Below are positions 17,695 to 27,674 of a stretch of 64,000 bases of DNA, piece by piece. Each line of letters starts with the position of its first letter. Within the stretch, counting starts at the first letter, position 1. A program made the position numbers and the translations under genes. The DNA is taken from NCBI GenBank assembly GCA_021824175.1, contig JAKALP010000013.1:1-64000 (forward strand). Direction: 5' to 3'. The stretch comes from Deltaproteobacteria bacterium. Its GTDB lineage: Bacteria > Desulfobacterota > Desulfobacteria > Desulfobacterales > Desulfosarcinaceae. The notes beneath the pieces were generated by a model that was given only the letters and a program-made list of their open reading frames with translations, ran no database searches and was not told the origin of the DNA.

Positions 17695-17723
17695 TATCTA
17701 TATGGATTCATTTTGGGTGTCAA
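17695..17723 (-). promoter_or_regulatory. Sigma-70 promoter of tRNA-Leu
   Basis: On the minus strand a consensus TTGACA (17723-17718) and TAGATA (17700-17695) are separated by 17 bases, placing the start about 40 bases before the tRNA 5' end. It lies just upstream of and divergent to ribF. Confidence 0.7.
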
Positions 17724-17756
17724 GTTTAAATTTGTTGGGCGGTTCGAGCATTTGGA

Positions 17757-18698
17757 ATGGAAATTATAAAAGAGATCAAAAGCATTCAAAAGCCTTTCGA
17801 AAGAGCTGTGATCACTATTGGCAACTTCGACGGCGTTCATCTGGGCCACCAGGCCCTGTTTCATACTGTCATTGAAAAAGCCGAAACGATCCAAGGAACG
17901 TCCGTGGCCATGACATTCGATCCGCATCCACTCAGAGTGCTTGCGCCCCAAGAGCGCCCGCCCATGATCACCATGTCCGAGCAGAAAGCAGAACTGATTG
18001 AGAAGGCAGGAATCGATATCCTCATTGATATCCCTTTTACAAAACAGTTTGCTGCCATCTCCGCCCGTGATTTTGTAGTGGATCTGCTCATGGGCCGAAT
18101 AGGGATGAAAGCCATGGTGGTAGGCCGGGATTACTGCTTCGGCCGTCACCGGGAAGGCAACCTGGCCCTGCTGCAACAGTGGGCACAGGAATTAGATTTC
18201 GATGTCCTGGTAGTAGACTGGATTCAGGGAGCCAATGGAATAGTCGACCGGATCAGCAGCACCCACATCCGCCAACTGGTCATGGATGGCCGCATGGAAG
18301 ATGCCAAGCGGATTTTGGGACGTAACTATCAAATCCGCGGCCGCGTCGCCGGTGGCCGTAATCGCGGTGGCCGCTTGCTTGGGTTTCCAACGGCCAATAT
18401 CAATTTGCAGGACGAGCTATGCCCCAAGACAGGAGTATATGCTGTCACAGTGGAACACGAGGGTCGTACATACCCCGGAGTGGCTAATATCGGCTATAGC
18501 CCCACCTTCGACGACCACCTTTTCACCATTGAAGTTCACATTTTGGACTTTAACAAAGATATCTACAGTGACCCCATCCGCGTCAATTTTATTAAGCGGC
18601 TGCGCGATGAGATCAAATTCAACGGTATTGACGCACTATCCGCCCAAATCCGCGAGGACATCGCACAAGCTCGCGGTATTTTATCCGCCCTTTTTTAA
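17757..18698 (+). CDS. ribF: Bifunctional riboflavin kinase / FAD synthetase
   Basis: This 313-residue protein makes FMN and then FAD from riboflavin. The N-terminal nucleotidyltransferase at about residues 14-185 has VITIGNFDGVHLGHQ (the HxGH-type site) and the later ISSTHIRQLV. The C-terminal kinase at about 186-305 has GRVAGGRNRGGRLLGFPTAN, including the characteristic GFPTAN. The length is normal for the family. It is the first gene of a long co-directional run that continues to 39602. No FMN riboswitch is visible in the short upstream gap. Confidence 0.95.
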   Translation: MEIIKEIKSIQKPFERAVITIGNFDGVHLGHQALFHTVIEKAETIQGTSVAMTFDPHPLRVLAPQERPPMITMSEQKAELIEKAGIDILIDIPFTKQFAAISARDFVVDLLMGRIGMKAMVVGRDYCFGRHREGNLALLQQWAQELDFDVLVVDWIQGANGIVDRISSTHIRQLVMDGRMEDAKRILGRNYQIRGRVAGGRNRGGRLLGFPTANINLQDELCPKTGVYAVTVEHEGRTYPGVANIGYSPTFDDHLFTIEVHILDFNKDIYSDPIRVNFIKRLRDEIKFNGIDALSAQIREDIAQARGILSALF

Positions 18699-18730
18699 TA
18701 CAGGCTACCTAAGAGGATCACCGGCGTACC

Positions 18731-19837
18731 ATGCATAAAAAAATAGCCCTGTCTCTCATCATCGGTATTCTGGCTTCGGCGGGAATGCTCTACTTGGCCT
18801 TGCGCAATGTTCCCATGGCGGATCTGGCCGCATATATCGTAGAAATTAATTATGCCTGGATCTTCCCTTCGATGGCTTTGATCATTCTGGCTTTTGTATT
18901 GCGAGTGGTGCGGTGGCAGCTGATTCTAAAAAGCGAATTACAGTTGGGGTTTTGGAAAGCGTTTCATCCCCTGATGATCGGCTTCATGATCAATTGTATT
19001 TTACCAGGCCGCGTGGGGGAGCTGGCCCGACCCGCCATCCTAAAAAAAGAAAATAGTTTGGCCGTGACCACGGGTTTGGCCACCGTGGCCATGGAGCGCA
19101 TTTTTGATATCGTGATGTTAATCATCCTCTTCGCGATATTCTTTTCAAAAATGACCAGCCGCCCGGATTTGGAAATCAATTTTATGGGGTATAGCTTGAC
19201 CACCCAAAAATTGCAGTCCGCCGCCTGGGCCATGATCCGTTTGAGCCTGGTCCTTCTGGTAGGTCTGGGTTTGTTTGCCTTCACCACGACGCGCCGATGG
19301 ATGATGGGAATTCTTGCTGGCGGCACCGCTCTCATCAGTAAGGCTGGCGCCCGCCCCCAACGTTTTGCAGACAAAGCACTCCATCTCATCAATGGAGTGG
19401 CGGAACGTTTTGCTGATGGCCTGAGTCTAGTGCGTAACCCTAAAAGGGCCTTGACCTGCTCAATACTGACGGTCCTCATCTGGACGATAAGTGCACTCTC
19501 CTACTATGTCTTCACCTTTGGTTGCCCTGGGGTAGAACTTTCCTTCGTTGAAATGACCACCTTCATGGTAGTGGTCTGTTTCTTCATCGCCCTGCCGTCG
19601 GCTCCTGGGTTTTGGGGAGTATGGGAGGCAGGTGGTGTCTTTGCCCTCACCCTTTTCGGCGTGACCACCAAAGAGGCGGCGGGCTTTACATTGATCAATC
19701 ATGTCATTAATTTATTCCCGATTATCATCATCGGTTTAATTTCAGCGCTGATCACCAGCGTCAATATTGTTCAGTTAAGCTATGGGGCCCAAAACAGCGC
19801 TGAACCACAGAGGAATATAGCCAGTGAGCCTTCTTGA
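18731..19837 (+). CDS. Flippase-like / lysylphosphatidylglycerol synthase TM-domain membrane protein
   Basis: This 368-residue integral membrane protein has about eight hydrophobic segments. Family features are [32 protein letters not shown] and [20 protein letters not shown], typical of the UPF0104/TIGR00374 family. Those proteins resemble the membrane half of MprF without its synthase domain and are thought to flip or handle lipid-linked substrates in the inner membrane. The specific substrate is unknown. It overlaps def by 14 bp, suggesting translational coupling. Confidence 0.85.
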   Translation: MHKKIALSLIIGILASAGMLYLALRNVPMADLAAYIVEINYAWIFPSMALIILAFVLRVVRWQLILKSELQLGFWKAFHPLMIGFMINCILPGRVGELARPAILKKENSLAVTTGLATVAMERIFDIVMLIILFAIFFSKMTSRPDLEINFMGYSLTTQKLQSAAWAMIRLSLVLLVGLGLFAFTTTRRWMMGILAGGTALISKAGARPQRFADKALHLINGVAERFADGLSLVRNPKRALTCSILTVLIWTISALSYYVFTFGCPGVELSFVEMTTFMVVVCFFIALPSAPGFWGVWEAGGVFALTLFGVTTKEAAGFTLINHVINLFPIIIIGLISALITSVNIVQLSYGAQNSAEPQRNIASEPS

Positions 19838-20339
19838 TATTCTCACCTTTCCCAACCCTTTCTTGAAAAATCCTGCCCAGCCGGTGGCACAGATTGATGG
19901 ACAACTCCAAGCGGTCATCGATGCCATGGCCGAAACCATGTACCAAGCACCAGGGGTTGGACTAGCAGCCGTGCAAGTAGGGCTGGACAAACGCTTGCTT
20001 ATTTATGACATCGCGGCCAAAGAGGACGGCCGGCAGTTGCATGTGTTGATCAACCCTAAAATTGTCAGCCAGGAAGGTGAAATTATATCTGAAAACGAAG
20101 GGTGTTTAAGCGTGCCTGAGTTTCGCTCCGATGTGAAACGGGCCGCTCAAATTTTGGTGGAGGGGGCGGATCGAGATGGAAATCCTTTACGCTTTGAAGC
20201 CCAAGGATTGCTGGCGATAGTTTTGCAGCACGAAATCGACCATCTCAACGGCACCTTGTTCATCGATCGTATCAGCTCCTTGAAGCGACAATTGTACGCC
20301 CGCCGCGTTAATAAGCAGATCAAAAACCAGGAACGCTGA
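19824..20339 (+). CDS. def: Peptide deformylase
   Basis: A GTG start at 19824 with AGAGGA upstream gives 171 residues. All three deformylase motifs are present: [18 protein letters not shown] (metal ligand Cys94) and QHEIDHLNG (His136, Glu137, His140). It removes the formyl group from the initiator Met of new proteins. It lies directly upstream of fmt, the enzyme that adds that formyl group to the initiator tRNA, as in many bacteria. Confidence 0.97.
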   Translation: MSLLDILTFPNPFLKNPAQPVAQIDGQLQAVIDAMAETMYQAPGVGLAAVQVGLDKRLLIYDIAAKEDGRQLHVLINPKIVSQEGEIISENEGCLSVPEFRSDVKRAAQILVEGADRDGNPLRFEAQGLLAIVLQHEIDHLNGTLFIDRISSLKRQLYARRVNKQIKNQER

Positions 20340-20341
20340 TT

Positions 20342-21280
20342 GTGCCGCCATCGGTCATTTACATGGGGACCCCTGATTTTGCCGTGCCGCCTCTGGTGGC
20401 GCTGCACCATGCCGGGTACACCGTTCCAATGGTAGTTACCCAACCCGACCGGCCCAAGGGCCGCGGACGAGCATTGACCCCGCCACCGGTAAAACAGGCA
20501 GCCTTGGGTTTCAGCTACCCCATCCTGCAACCTGAAACCATACGCGATCCGGCGATCATCGAAATCCTTAAATCAATAAATCCAGATTTTCTCGTGGTTG
20601 TGGCTTTCGGCCAGATCCTACCCGTTGCCGTCTTGCAGATCCCCAAACATGGGGCCATCAACGTACATGCCTCATTGCTGCCGCGTTACCGCGGCCCAGC
20701 GCCCATTCAATGGGCCATGATCCGCGGTGAGGTCGAAACCGGTATCACCACCATCCTCATGGACAATGGCGTTGATACCGGAGATATGCTTCTGAAAGCC
20801 AGAACCAATATCGGCCCCGAAGAGACCGCCGAAACCCTCCATTTCAGGCTTTCCCAGCTGGGGGCTGAAGTCCTGATCGAAACCTTGTCCAAGTTGTTGG
20901 AAGGCTCAATCTTTCCACGCGCTCAAAAACATGACGAGGCCACCTACGCCCCCATGCTTAAAAAAGAAGACGGTCGCATCAATTGGCATCAATCGGTACT
21001 CCGGCTGGATGCCTTTGTGCGTGCAATGACGCCATGGCCAGGAGCCTTTTGCTTCTGGGACGGCAAGCGGCTGAAGATCCTCAAGGCCCGCCCTATCAAA
21101 GGTCCAGTGCCACTGGTGGCACCTGGCACTTTGGTCTCCCGATTTCCTGACGAGCTTTGTGTCGCAGCCGAAGATGGCCTATTGTTGATTGAAGAAATTC
21201 AGAGCCAGTCAGGACGACCGATGGCTTCCAAGGATTTCCTGCGTGGCAACCGCCTCTTGCCAGGCATGGAGTTGACCTAA
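20342..21280 (+). CDS. fmt: Methionyl-tRNA formyltransferase
   Basis: A GTG start two bases after the def stop gives 312 residues. The N-terminal formyltransferase fold shows VIYMGTPDFAVPPL, the catalytic-site segment INVHASLLPRYRGPAPIQWA and DNGVDTGDML. The C-terminal tRNA-binding domain starts near residue 205 (DGRINW, then RAMTPWPGAF). It transfers a formyl group from 10-formyl-tetrahydrofolate to Met-tRNA for translation initiation. Confidence 0.97.
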   Translation: MPPSVIYMGTPDFAVPPLVALHHAGYTVPMVVTQPDRPKGRGRALTPPPVKQAALGFSYPILQPETIRDPAIIEILKSINPDFLVVVAFGQILPVAVLQIPKHGAINVHASLLPRYRGPAPIQWAMIRGEVETGITTILMDNGVDTGDMLLKARTNIGPEETAETLHFRLSQLGAEVLIETLSKLLEGSIFPRAQKHDEATYAPMLKKEDGRINWHQSVLRLDAFVRAMTPWPGAFCFWDGKRLKILKARPIKGPVPLVAPGTLVSRFPDELCVAAEDGLLLIEEIQSQSGRPMASKDFLRGNRLLPGMELT

Positions 21281-21288
21281 ACAATCAC

Positions 21289-22638
21289 ATGCCCTCCGCC
21301 CGCCAAGTCGCATTCGAATTGCTGTGCCACCTCCATCAGGATCGACACACATTGGACTACTGGCTCGAATCCTTTGAGACGAGACTCCAGGTATTGGAAA
21401 AAGTCGATCGGACGCTGGTCCATGCCTTGGTGTATGGCACGTTGCGCTGGCAAGGCCGCTTGGACTTTATCATTAATCAGATGGCCAAAAACCCGAATCG
21501 GATTGATGCCCGCGTGCGGATCATTTTGCGCTTGGCGTTGTTTCAACTCTTATACTTAGACCGCATACCGGCATCGGCCGTGGTCAATACAGCGGTTGAA
21601 TTAGCCAAACAAAACAAGCTGGCCTGGTCGGCCGGCTTTATCAACGCGCTATTGCGCAAGGCCGCCGCCGGTCCATTGGACATCCCGTGGCCTGAGAGAG
21701 GCAAAACTCCCAGTCTGGCCACAGCCATCCATCACTCAGTGCCGGAATGGTTGGTGAGCCGCTGGCAGGCGCGCTGGGGACAGGAGGAAACCGACCGGTT
21801 ATGCGCAGCCATCAACACCATACCCACGGTTACGTTGCGCACCAACACCTTGAGGACCAACCGCCCGGCTCTGCTGGCCGCCATTCAACGGGAAGCCCGG
21901 CATATCGCCTCAACGGTTTTTACTCCAGAAGGCATCATACTTTCCGGTCTTGAACGGCCTTTTGCCCAATGGCCCTCTTTTCAGAATGGCTGGTTTCAGG
22001 TGCAAGACGAAGCGGCCCAATTAGTGGCTCATTGTCTGTCTCCCCCGCCGGGTGCGTTGGTATGGGATGCCTGCGCCGGTTTGGGGACCAAGAGCGCGCA
22101 TTTGGCCCAGCTCATGGGCAACAAAGGAACTATTGTGGCCACGGATCTGAGTGCATCAAAACTGGTCCGTTTGGACGCCGAGATGAAGCGATTGGGGATT
22201 AGCATTGTATCGAGCCGGTGTTTGGATCTGCTGACGTCCACAGCCCCCAGTGACCTGCCCCTGTTTGAATATATCCTTGTGGACGCTCCATGCTCGGGGT
22301 TGGGTGTGCTGCAAAAAAATCCAGACGGCAAATGGCGCACATCGCCGAATGAACCCAGCCGTTGCCAGCAGCGACAAATCCGTTTGCTTGAACGCGCGGC
22401 CCACTTTCTTCAGCCGGGTGGGAAAATGGTTTATGCTGTCTGCAGTGTGGAACCTGAAGAAAATGAAGGCGTGATCAAAGCCTTTTTGCAAAAACACCCT
22501 GGGTTTGCTATAAATCCCCTCAGGTTGGCTGCCGTAGTCCAGCCCGACAGATTGATGTCCCCCCAGGGTTGGTTGACCACCCTACCCCACCAACATGGAA
22601 TGGATGGCTTCTTTGCGGCAGCCCTCGTAAAACAGTAG
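21289..22638 (+). CDS. rsmB: 16S rRNA (cytosine-967-C5)-methyltransferase
   Basis: This 449-residue protein has an N-terminal NusB-like RNA-binding domain at about 1-140 and a Rossmann methyltransferase domain at about 235-445. It shows the SAM motif WDACAGLGTKSAHLAQL, the DAPCSGLGVLQKNPD motif and the second, nucleophilic Cys in VYAVCSVEPEEN. This is the two-cysteine arrangement of RNA m5C methyltransferases. It follows fmt by 8 bases. Confidence 0.95.
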   Translation: MPSARQVAFELLCHLHQDRHTLDYWLESFETRLQVLEKVDRTLVHALVYGTLRWQGRLDFIINQMAKNPNRIDARVRIILRLALFQLLYLDRIPASAVVNTAVELAKQNKLAWSAGFINALLRKAAAGPLDIPWPERGKTPSLATAIHHSVPEWLVSRWQARWGQEETDRLCAAINTIPTVTLRTNTLRTNRPALLAAIQREARHIASTVFTPEGIILSGLERPFAQWPSFQNGWFQVQDEAAQLVAHCLSPPPGALVWDACAGLGTKSAHLAQLMGNKGTIVATDLSASKLVRLDAEMKRLGISIVSSRCLDLLTSTAPSDLPLFEYILVDAPCSGLGVLQKNPDGKWRTSPNEPSRCQQRQIRLLERAAHFLQPGGKMVYAVCSVEPEENEGVIKAFLQKHPGFAINPLRLAAVVQPDRLMSPQGWLTTLPHQHGMDGFFAAALVKQ

Positions 22639-22677
22639 AACTGCCAAACAACCTTTCGACGGTGCGGATGATCGCCT

Positions 22678-23907
22678 ATGCCAGTTTACGAGTACTCAGC
22701 TCTGGATGCCAAAGGAAAAAGTATTACCGGGATGCTTGATGCGGACAGCGAGGTGATGGCCCGTCAAAAAATCAGGGCCGCCGGCAACTTCCCGGTCAAC
22801 CTCAAAGCGGTCAAAAACAACAGCACTGAAAAAAGCGGGACTTCGCGCTTTTCCTTCTCCCAATTTTTTACCCGCATCAGCCCGGGAGAGGTGGCCATTA
22901 TGACCCGCCAGCTGGCAACCCTTATCGGCGCGGGATTTCCGTTAGTGTCAGCATTAGAATCCCTGGTCGCTCAGATCAACAGCCCAGGGCTCAAGAAGGT
23001 CATCGCCGGAATCAAGGGCACCGTGGTGGAAGGCAGCACTTTTGCCAATGCAATGGGAAAATATCCGCGCGTCTTCACCCCCATCTATGTCAACATGGTG
23101 GCTTCTGGTGAATCGTCGGGCACGCTTGAAATCGTTCTGGAGCGGTTGGCGGACATCACGGAAAAGCAAGAAGCACTCAAGTCCCGCATGATCACTGCCA
23201 TGATTTACCCGCTACTGATACTGGCGATCAGCATTTTGATCGTTTCGTTCCTGCTAATGTTCGTAGTCCCCAAAATCATGTCCATGTTTGAGAACATGAA
23301 GCAGACCCTGCCGTTGCCCACCCGTATTCTCATCGGCACCAGCAATACCTTCAAGTCCTATTGGTGGGTCCTGGTTCTGCTCCTTATCGCAGTACTGCTC
23401 GGCATTCAAGCAGCTTACCGCAACGAGAAAGGCCGCCGCTGGATCGACACGCGTGTTCTTTCCGTTCCCCTTTTCGGCGCGCTGGTGCGTAAACTGGCGG
23501 CCGCCCGGTTTGCCCGCACCCTGGGATCACTACTAGACAACGGTGTCTCCATGCTGCCCGCCATGGGCATTGTGCATAATGTGGTCGGCAATGTCTTCAT
23601 CGCCGATGTAGTGACCGATGGCGCTGCAGAAGTGAGCAAGGGCAAGGGTTTGGGCAAAGCCCTGGACAAACCCAAAGCATTTCCGCCCCTGGCCATTCAA
23701 ATGATTCAAGTGGGCGAGCAAAGTGGTAATCTGGAAGAGATGTTGGGCAAAGTAGCCGACGTCTTTGAAAAGGAAGTGGAGACGACCACCATGCGACTGA
23801 CCGCCATGGTGGAACCGATTATGGTCCTTTTGATGGCCGGGATTGTACTATTCATCGTATTGGCCATCTGCTTGCCAATATTTGAGATGAACCAACTGGT
23901 GAAGTAG
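22678..23907 (+). CDS. gspF: Type II secretion inner-membrane platform protein GspF
   Basis: This 409-residue protein has two repeated T2SSF cytoplasmic domains (about 70-195 and 275-395) and three membrane segments. The start MPVYEYSALDAKGKSITGML is the usual GspF N-terminus. Each repeat has the MTRQLATLIGAG-like or FARTLGSLLDNGV motif. It forms the platform that couples the GspE ATPase to pseudopilus assembly. It is the first gsp gene, 39 bases after rsmB, so the secretion operon may be transcribed with the housekeeping genes before it. Confidence 0.95.
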   Translation: MPVYEYSALDAKGKSITGMLDADSEVMARQKIRAAGNFPVNLKAVKNNSTEKSGTSRFSFSQFFTRISPGEVAIMTRQLATLIGAGFPLVSALESLVAQINSPGLKKVIAGIKGTVVEGSTFANAMGKYPRVFTPIYVNMVASGESSGTLEIVLERLADITEKQEALKSRMITAMIYPLLILAISILIVSFLLMFVVPKIMSMFENMKQTLPLPTRILIGTSNTFKSYWWVLVLLLIAVLLGIQAAYRNEKGRRWIDTRVLSVPLFGALVRKLAAARFARTLGSLLDNGVSMLPAMGIVHNVVGNVFIADVVTDGAAEVSKGKGLGKALDKPKAFPPLAIQMIQVGEQSGNLEEMLGKVADVFEKEVETTTMRLTAMVEPIMVLLMAGIVLFIVLAICLPIFEMNQLVK

Positions 23908-23985
23908 TAATACACTCCTTTCTTTTCAGGGAAAAGCCAGTAATTTTTGGGGGTTTTCCCCATTTTAATCACAAGATGGTTGAAA

Positions 23986-24026
23986 CTTCCCTTAGCCGGA
24001 AGTAGTATGAATTACGGCTTGGGAAG
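23986..24026 (+). promoter_or_regulatory. Intercistronic inverted repeat between gspF and gspG
   Basis: CTTCCCTTAGCCG (23986-23998) pairs with CGGCTTGGGAAG (24015-24026) around a 16-base loop. A second weaker hairpin, GGGAAAA/TTTTCCC, lies at about 23930-23960. Neither has a clear T run. Such hairpins between gspF and the major pseudopilin gene could stabilise or partly terminate the message; that role is inferred. Confidence 0.45.
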
Positions 24027-24121
24027 GGAAGTGGTTTGGGCGCCGCGCCGCTTACGGCGACTGTTAACGCCTGGTGCCCATGCTGAAGTGGAAAATTAAC
24101 GACGGAGGTTCAAGGCAACAC

Positions 24122-24568
24122 ATGAAAACGATTTCCAACGGCAAAAATCAAGGTTTCACCCTCATTGAACTATTGGTGGTTATCCTCATTTTAGGATTAT
24201 TGATCGGTATCGTGGGCCCCAAGCTGATCGGCCGCAGCGACGATGCCAAAGTCAGCGCTGCCAAGATTCAAATCGAAAGCCTGAGTTCGGCTCTCAAAAT
24301 GTATAAACTTGACAACGGTTTCTATCCAAGCACCGAGCAAGGGCTTCAAGCCCTCGTGGTCCAGCCCCAATCCGGCAATATCCCCAAACGCTGGAAAGAA
24401 GGTGGATATTTGGAAAAAGGCAAAGTGCCCCAAGACCCGTGGCATAACGAGTATATCTATATGTGCCCTGGCGCCCACGGTGATTTTGACCTCATGTCCT
24501 ATGGTGCCGATGGAGTCGCCGGCGGAGATGGCTACAACAAGGATGTCACCAATTGGGAGACCGATTAG
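24122..24568 (+). CDS. gspG: Type II secretion major pseudopilin GspG
   Basis: The ATG at 24122 gives 148 residues and a short basic prepilin leader ending MKTISNGKNQG before FTLIELLVVILILGLLIGIV, with the conserved Glu at +5. The C-terminal region holds the calcium-site features of GspG (YPSTEQGLQAL; WHNEYIYMCPG; DLMSYGADG). It is the main subunit of the periplasmic pseudopilus. The frame is open to 24074, but the later ATG fits the family. The prepilin peptidase that must process it is not in this window. Confidence 0.95.
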   Translation: MKTISNGKNQGFTLIELLVVILILGLLIGIVGPKLIGRSDDAKVSAAKIQIESLSSALKMYKLDNGFYPSTEQGLQALVVQPQSGNIPKRWKEGGYLEKGKVPQDPWHNEYIYMCPGAHGDFDLMSYGADGVAGGDGYNKDVTNWETD

Positions 24569-24640
24569 AATAATGAAAGCCCTTGAATATTTTCCCGTGG
24601 AGTACTCTTAACTATCGGCCTTCAACCTCATTGGTGATGA

Positions 24641-25201
24641 TTGGATTGTAACTCAAACCATAGCCCGCGAGCCTTAGTTCCCCAAAAAGGCCAACTTCCT
24701 CACCGGGCCATCATGGCGCCGGGATTCACCCTCATCGAGCTGATGGTGGTCATGCTGCTGATTACCATTATGTTCGCCGTGACGATTCCCCGCCTCAGTA
24801 CCAACGTAGGGCAAGATCCACGCAAAAGGACTACCCGCTGGTTGATGAACACCATCAGCGCCTTGCGTTCGGCTGCTATGGAAAAGCAGAAGAGTCAGAT
24901 ACTGGTCGTGGATCTGGATGAAAAACGCTTTTATGTTGCGGATGCGGAGATGAATGAGGAAGCCAAATCCGAAGCAGCTAAAGGTGGATTCGCTCTGCCG
25001 AGCTCTTTGCATCTCATCGAAGTACAATATCCAAACAAGAAAAGTGTCGGGAGCGGTACGGCGGAAATTGTCTTCTATCCTGGAGGCTTTTCCGAGCAGG
25101 CCGCCATCAATATGGAAACCGACGATAACGAGCGCTTTTGTTTCAAAGTGGAGCCGCTGTTGCCCAGAATCAAGGTGGTAGAAGATTGGATCAGATATTG
25201 A
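24641..25201 (+). CDS. gspH: Type II secretion minor pseudopilin GspH
   Basis: The prepilin motif PGFTLIELMVVMLLITIMFA is followed by the GspH-type beta domain (RSAAMEKQKSQILVVDLDEK; IVFYPGGFSE). The start is uncertain. TTG at 24641 gives a 28-residue leader; ATG at 24713 would leave only MAPG before the motif. It is a minor pseudopilin that helps to build the pseudopilus tip. It overlaps gspI. Confidence 0.88.
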   Translation: MDCNSNHSPRALVPQKGQLPHRAIMAPGFTLIELMVVMLLITIMFAVTIPRLSTNVGQDPRKRTTRWLMNTISALRSAAMEKQKSQILVVDLDEKRFYVADAEMNEEAKSEAAKGGFALPSSLHLIEVQYPNKKSVGSGTAEIVFYPGGFSEQAAINMETDDNERFCFKVEPLLPRIKVVEDWIRY

Positions 25202-25632
25202 ACCTATCTGCCCTAGAAATATGGCCATGTAGAAGGGAAGTTCGGGCCAACGGTTTTACCTTGATCGAAGTCCTGGTGGCCTTGGTCATCATCACCGTGG
25301 CCATGACCAGCGTCTATCGATTGCAAGGCGACACCTTGCGAATGAGCACCGCCAAACGTTTCTATTCCCTGGCGCCCAAACTGGCAAAGGGCAAGCTGGC
25401 GGAAATCGAAAGTCAGGGTTTTAAGAATGCAACCGATGGGTCGGGCGATTTTGGTCAGGATTTCCCAGGTTACACCTGGACGGTACGCCTGGAAGATGTG
25501 CACTCCGACCTCATGACCAAGATGGCCCAAAAATCCCAAACGCGACAGCATCTGACGCGCATCGAAGTGACCGTCGCCTTGGATGAAAAGACAAAATATG
25601 AATTGAGGACGTATCGCTTTCATGTGGATTAA
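25186..25632 (+). CDS. gspI: Type II secretion minor pseudopilin GspI
   Basis: The prepilin motif NGFTLIEVLVALVIITVAMT is typical of GspI, followed by AKGKLAEIESQGF. No ATG is in frame near the leader, so the start is a TTG (25186 or 25198). The latter overlaps the gspH TGA stop at 25199-25201, which suggests coupled translation. It forms the pseudopilus tip with GspJ and GspK. Confidence 0.88.
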   Translation: MDQILNLSALEIWPCRREVRANGFTLIEVLVALVIITVAMTSVYRLQGDTLRMSTAKRFYSLAPKLAKGKLAEIESQGFKNATDGSGDFGQDFPGYTWTVRLEDVHSDLMTKMAQKSQTRQHLTRIEVTVALDEKTKYELRTYRFHVD

Positions 25633-26356
25633 GATCCAATGGAATAGTGCCAATTCTATGAAAAAACGCTGCCCACGGGGATTTACGTTGCTGGAGATCC
25701 TGGTGGCCATGGTGATCTTCTCCGTGGTCATGACCCTGATTTTCGGGACTTTCAGCGGGGTCTTCTCCGGTGCGGATCATGTCACGGCCGGCACCTCGGT
25801 GTTCGAGATGGCCGATGCCTGCATGGGGCGCATCACAGCGGATCTTCAATCCATGTATGTCATGCAACTGCCCCGTTATAAAATTCCGGATATGGACTCC
25901 GAACCGGACATTTATCGGGTACAGAGCAAAAACGAAACCATGGGAGGAAATACTTTCGCCCGACTGCGTTTTAGTTCCCTGGCCCATTTACCGATTTCGG
26001 GAGACAACCGCGAAGGGATCGCTGAAATTGTCTACTACGCCGAGCAAGTGCGCGATGGCGCGGACAACGACACTTACGTGCTCAAGCGTGCGGATATCCT
26101 CTTTCCCTATCCTGAAAAGTTTGAGCCCAAGGAGAGTGATCCGGTAATGTGCGAGCAGGTGCGGGAATTCAAGTTGACCTTCTATGATAAGGATGGCCGC
26201 GAGCAGAATGAGTGGGATTCCGAAGATAATGACTATGAGTATTGTACCCCCTCAGCCGTTAAAATTGAAATGAAATTGGGCAACGAAGCCTCATCTTACC
26301 AATTTACTACCGGTGTGGCCTTACCCATGCGGCGGATTGTGGAGCCCAAGCGATGA
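25622..26356 (+). CDS. gspJ: Type II secretion minor pseudopilin GspJ
   Basis: The prepilin motif is RGFTLLEILVAMVIFSVVMT and the protein is about 244 residues, as expected for GspJ. ATG 25622 overlaps the end of gspI and has a weak GAGG upstream. ATG 25658 (MKKRCPRG leader) is an equally reasonable start. The C-terminal half has the usual F-x-YYAEQ and REFKLTFYDKDGREQNEW features. It is the partner of GspI and GspK in the tip complex. Confidence 0.9.
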   Translation: MWIKIQWNSANSMKKRCPRGFTLLEILVAMVIFSVVMTLIFGTFSGVFSGADHVTAGTSVFEMADACMGRITADLQSMYVMQLPRYKIPDMDSEPDIYRVQSKNETMGGNTFARLRFSSLAHLPISGDNREGIAEIVYYAEQVRDGADNDTYVLKRADILFPYPEKFEPKESDPVMCEQVREFKLTFYDKDGREQNEWDSEDNDYEYCTPSAVKIEMKLGNEASSYQFTTGVALPMRRIVEPKR

Positions 26357-27522
26357 TGTTCTTCCCGAAAATCTTTAAATGCCGCACCTCATGTTTGTCC
26401 CTATTCGCGCTTGCCCGCCTAAAACGCTCCAATAAAAATGGCATTGCGGTTGTCCTTGCGCTGGCCACCATGATGATGGTGGTTACAGCGGCTTTGGAGC
26501 TGCATATCAACGAACGCAACAGCATGCTGGATACCGCCATGATGAGAGATCATCTCAGCGCGGAAGAGATGGCCACATCCGGCGTCAACTTAGCCATGGC
26601 TATTTTGATCAAGGATCGACTGGAGGGAGAAACCGATTCTCTTCAAGAAGACTGGGCGGACGCGGAAACCCTTGCGGCATTGACCAGCGATATTCCTTTT
26701 GAACAAGGAAAAGTTGAACTGAAAATAATCGATGAATTAAGCAAAATTCAGATCAATGCCTTGGTGACTTTTCCCGAAGGAAGGGAATTCAACACCCCCC
26801 AGTTGAATTTGTGGCAGCGTTTCGGCGGTGGCTTGATTTCGGCGGTGGAGTTGTTGGAAGGTGCAAGTAAACTCAGCAGCAAGGAAAGCGGCAAAGAGCC
26901 GCCCGATCCATTGGCCATCATTAATTCCATCAAGGATTGGCTCGATTCGGGGGATGATGATGCCATTACCGGGCTCAATGGTGCTGAATCGGATTATTAT
27001 AAAAGCCTTGATCCACCCTATGCCTGCAAAAACGGGCCCATTGATGATCTGTCTGAACTTCTGCTGATCAAAGGAATCACCCCCGAGCTCTTCGCCGGTA
27101 CGGGTGGCGTGTCCGGTCTGAGCCAATATGTCACCGTCTATGGTGCCGAAAAGAGCGGCGACAACAAATTCACTTTCCCTGGAAAAATCAATATCAATAC
27201 GGCTGACGCAGCTGTTCTCAGCGCCTTAATGCCGCCCGAAAGCGCTGAGTTTGTGCCTTTGTTAATTGAATATCGTGAGGCCAAAAGCGGCGCGGTTTAC
27301 ACCAACAACTTGACCCGGCCGGATTGGTACCGCAGCGTACCAGGTTTTGCCGAGGCGCAAGTCGATGCGTCCTTGATAACGGTCGCCAGCAACTTTTTCC
27401 GCATCGAATCCACCGCTCAAATTGAGAATGTGAAGGTGCATGTTACGGCGGTCGTGGAGCGTTTCAAGCCGAAGGACTCCGAGCCTTGGCAATGTAAGGT
27501 CTTGAATTGGAAGACGCAATAG
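26353..27522 (+). CDS. gspK: Type II secretion tip pseudopilin GspK
   Basis: The ATG overlaps the gspJ TGA by 4 bp. Of 389 residues, an N-terminal prepilin-like segment is NGIAVVLALATMMMVVTAAL, where the +5 Glu of other pseudopilins is absent, as is normal for GspK. A large periplasmic domain follows with helix-hairpin-helix-like features (KININTADAAVLSALMPP) and IINSIKDWLDSGDDD. It caps the pseudopilus. Confidence 0.92.
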   Translation: MMFFPKIFKCRTSCLSLFALARLKRSNKNGIAVVLALATMMMVVTAALELHINERNSMLDTAMMRDHLSAEEMATSGVNLAMAILIKDRLEGETDSLQEDWADAETLAALTSDIPFEQGKVELKIIDELSKIQINALVTFPEGREFNTPQLNLWQRFGGGLISAVELLEGASKLSSKESGKEPPDPLAIINSIKDWLDSGDDDAITGLNGAESDYYKSLDPPYACKNGPIDDLSELLLIKGITPELFAGTGGVSGLSQYVTVYGAEKSGDNKFTFPGKININTADAAVLSALMPPESAEFVPLLIEYREAKSGAVYTNNLTRPDWYRSVPGFAEAQVDASLITVASNFFRIESTAQIENVKVHVTAVVERFKPKDSEPWQCKVLNWKTQ

Positions 27523-27674
27523 CATATAATAGGAAGTGAAAAGCAGGAAAAGGCAACTGCATTTGATTGCACAATTTAGACTGGATTGACCATTTTGATC
27601 TGATGCGCCATCGGGCGATGAATACACAGTAGCTGGATCGCCTGCTTTCATGGCCATACAATTGAAGAAAAGGC

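Noticed and set aside
27523-27674. Separate small gene between gspK and gspL
   Set aside because: No frame with a ribosome site or coding character was found in the 152-bp gap.
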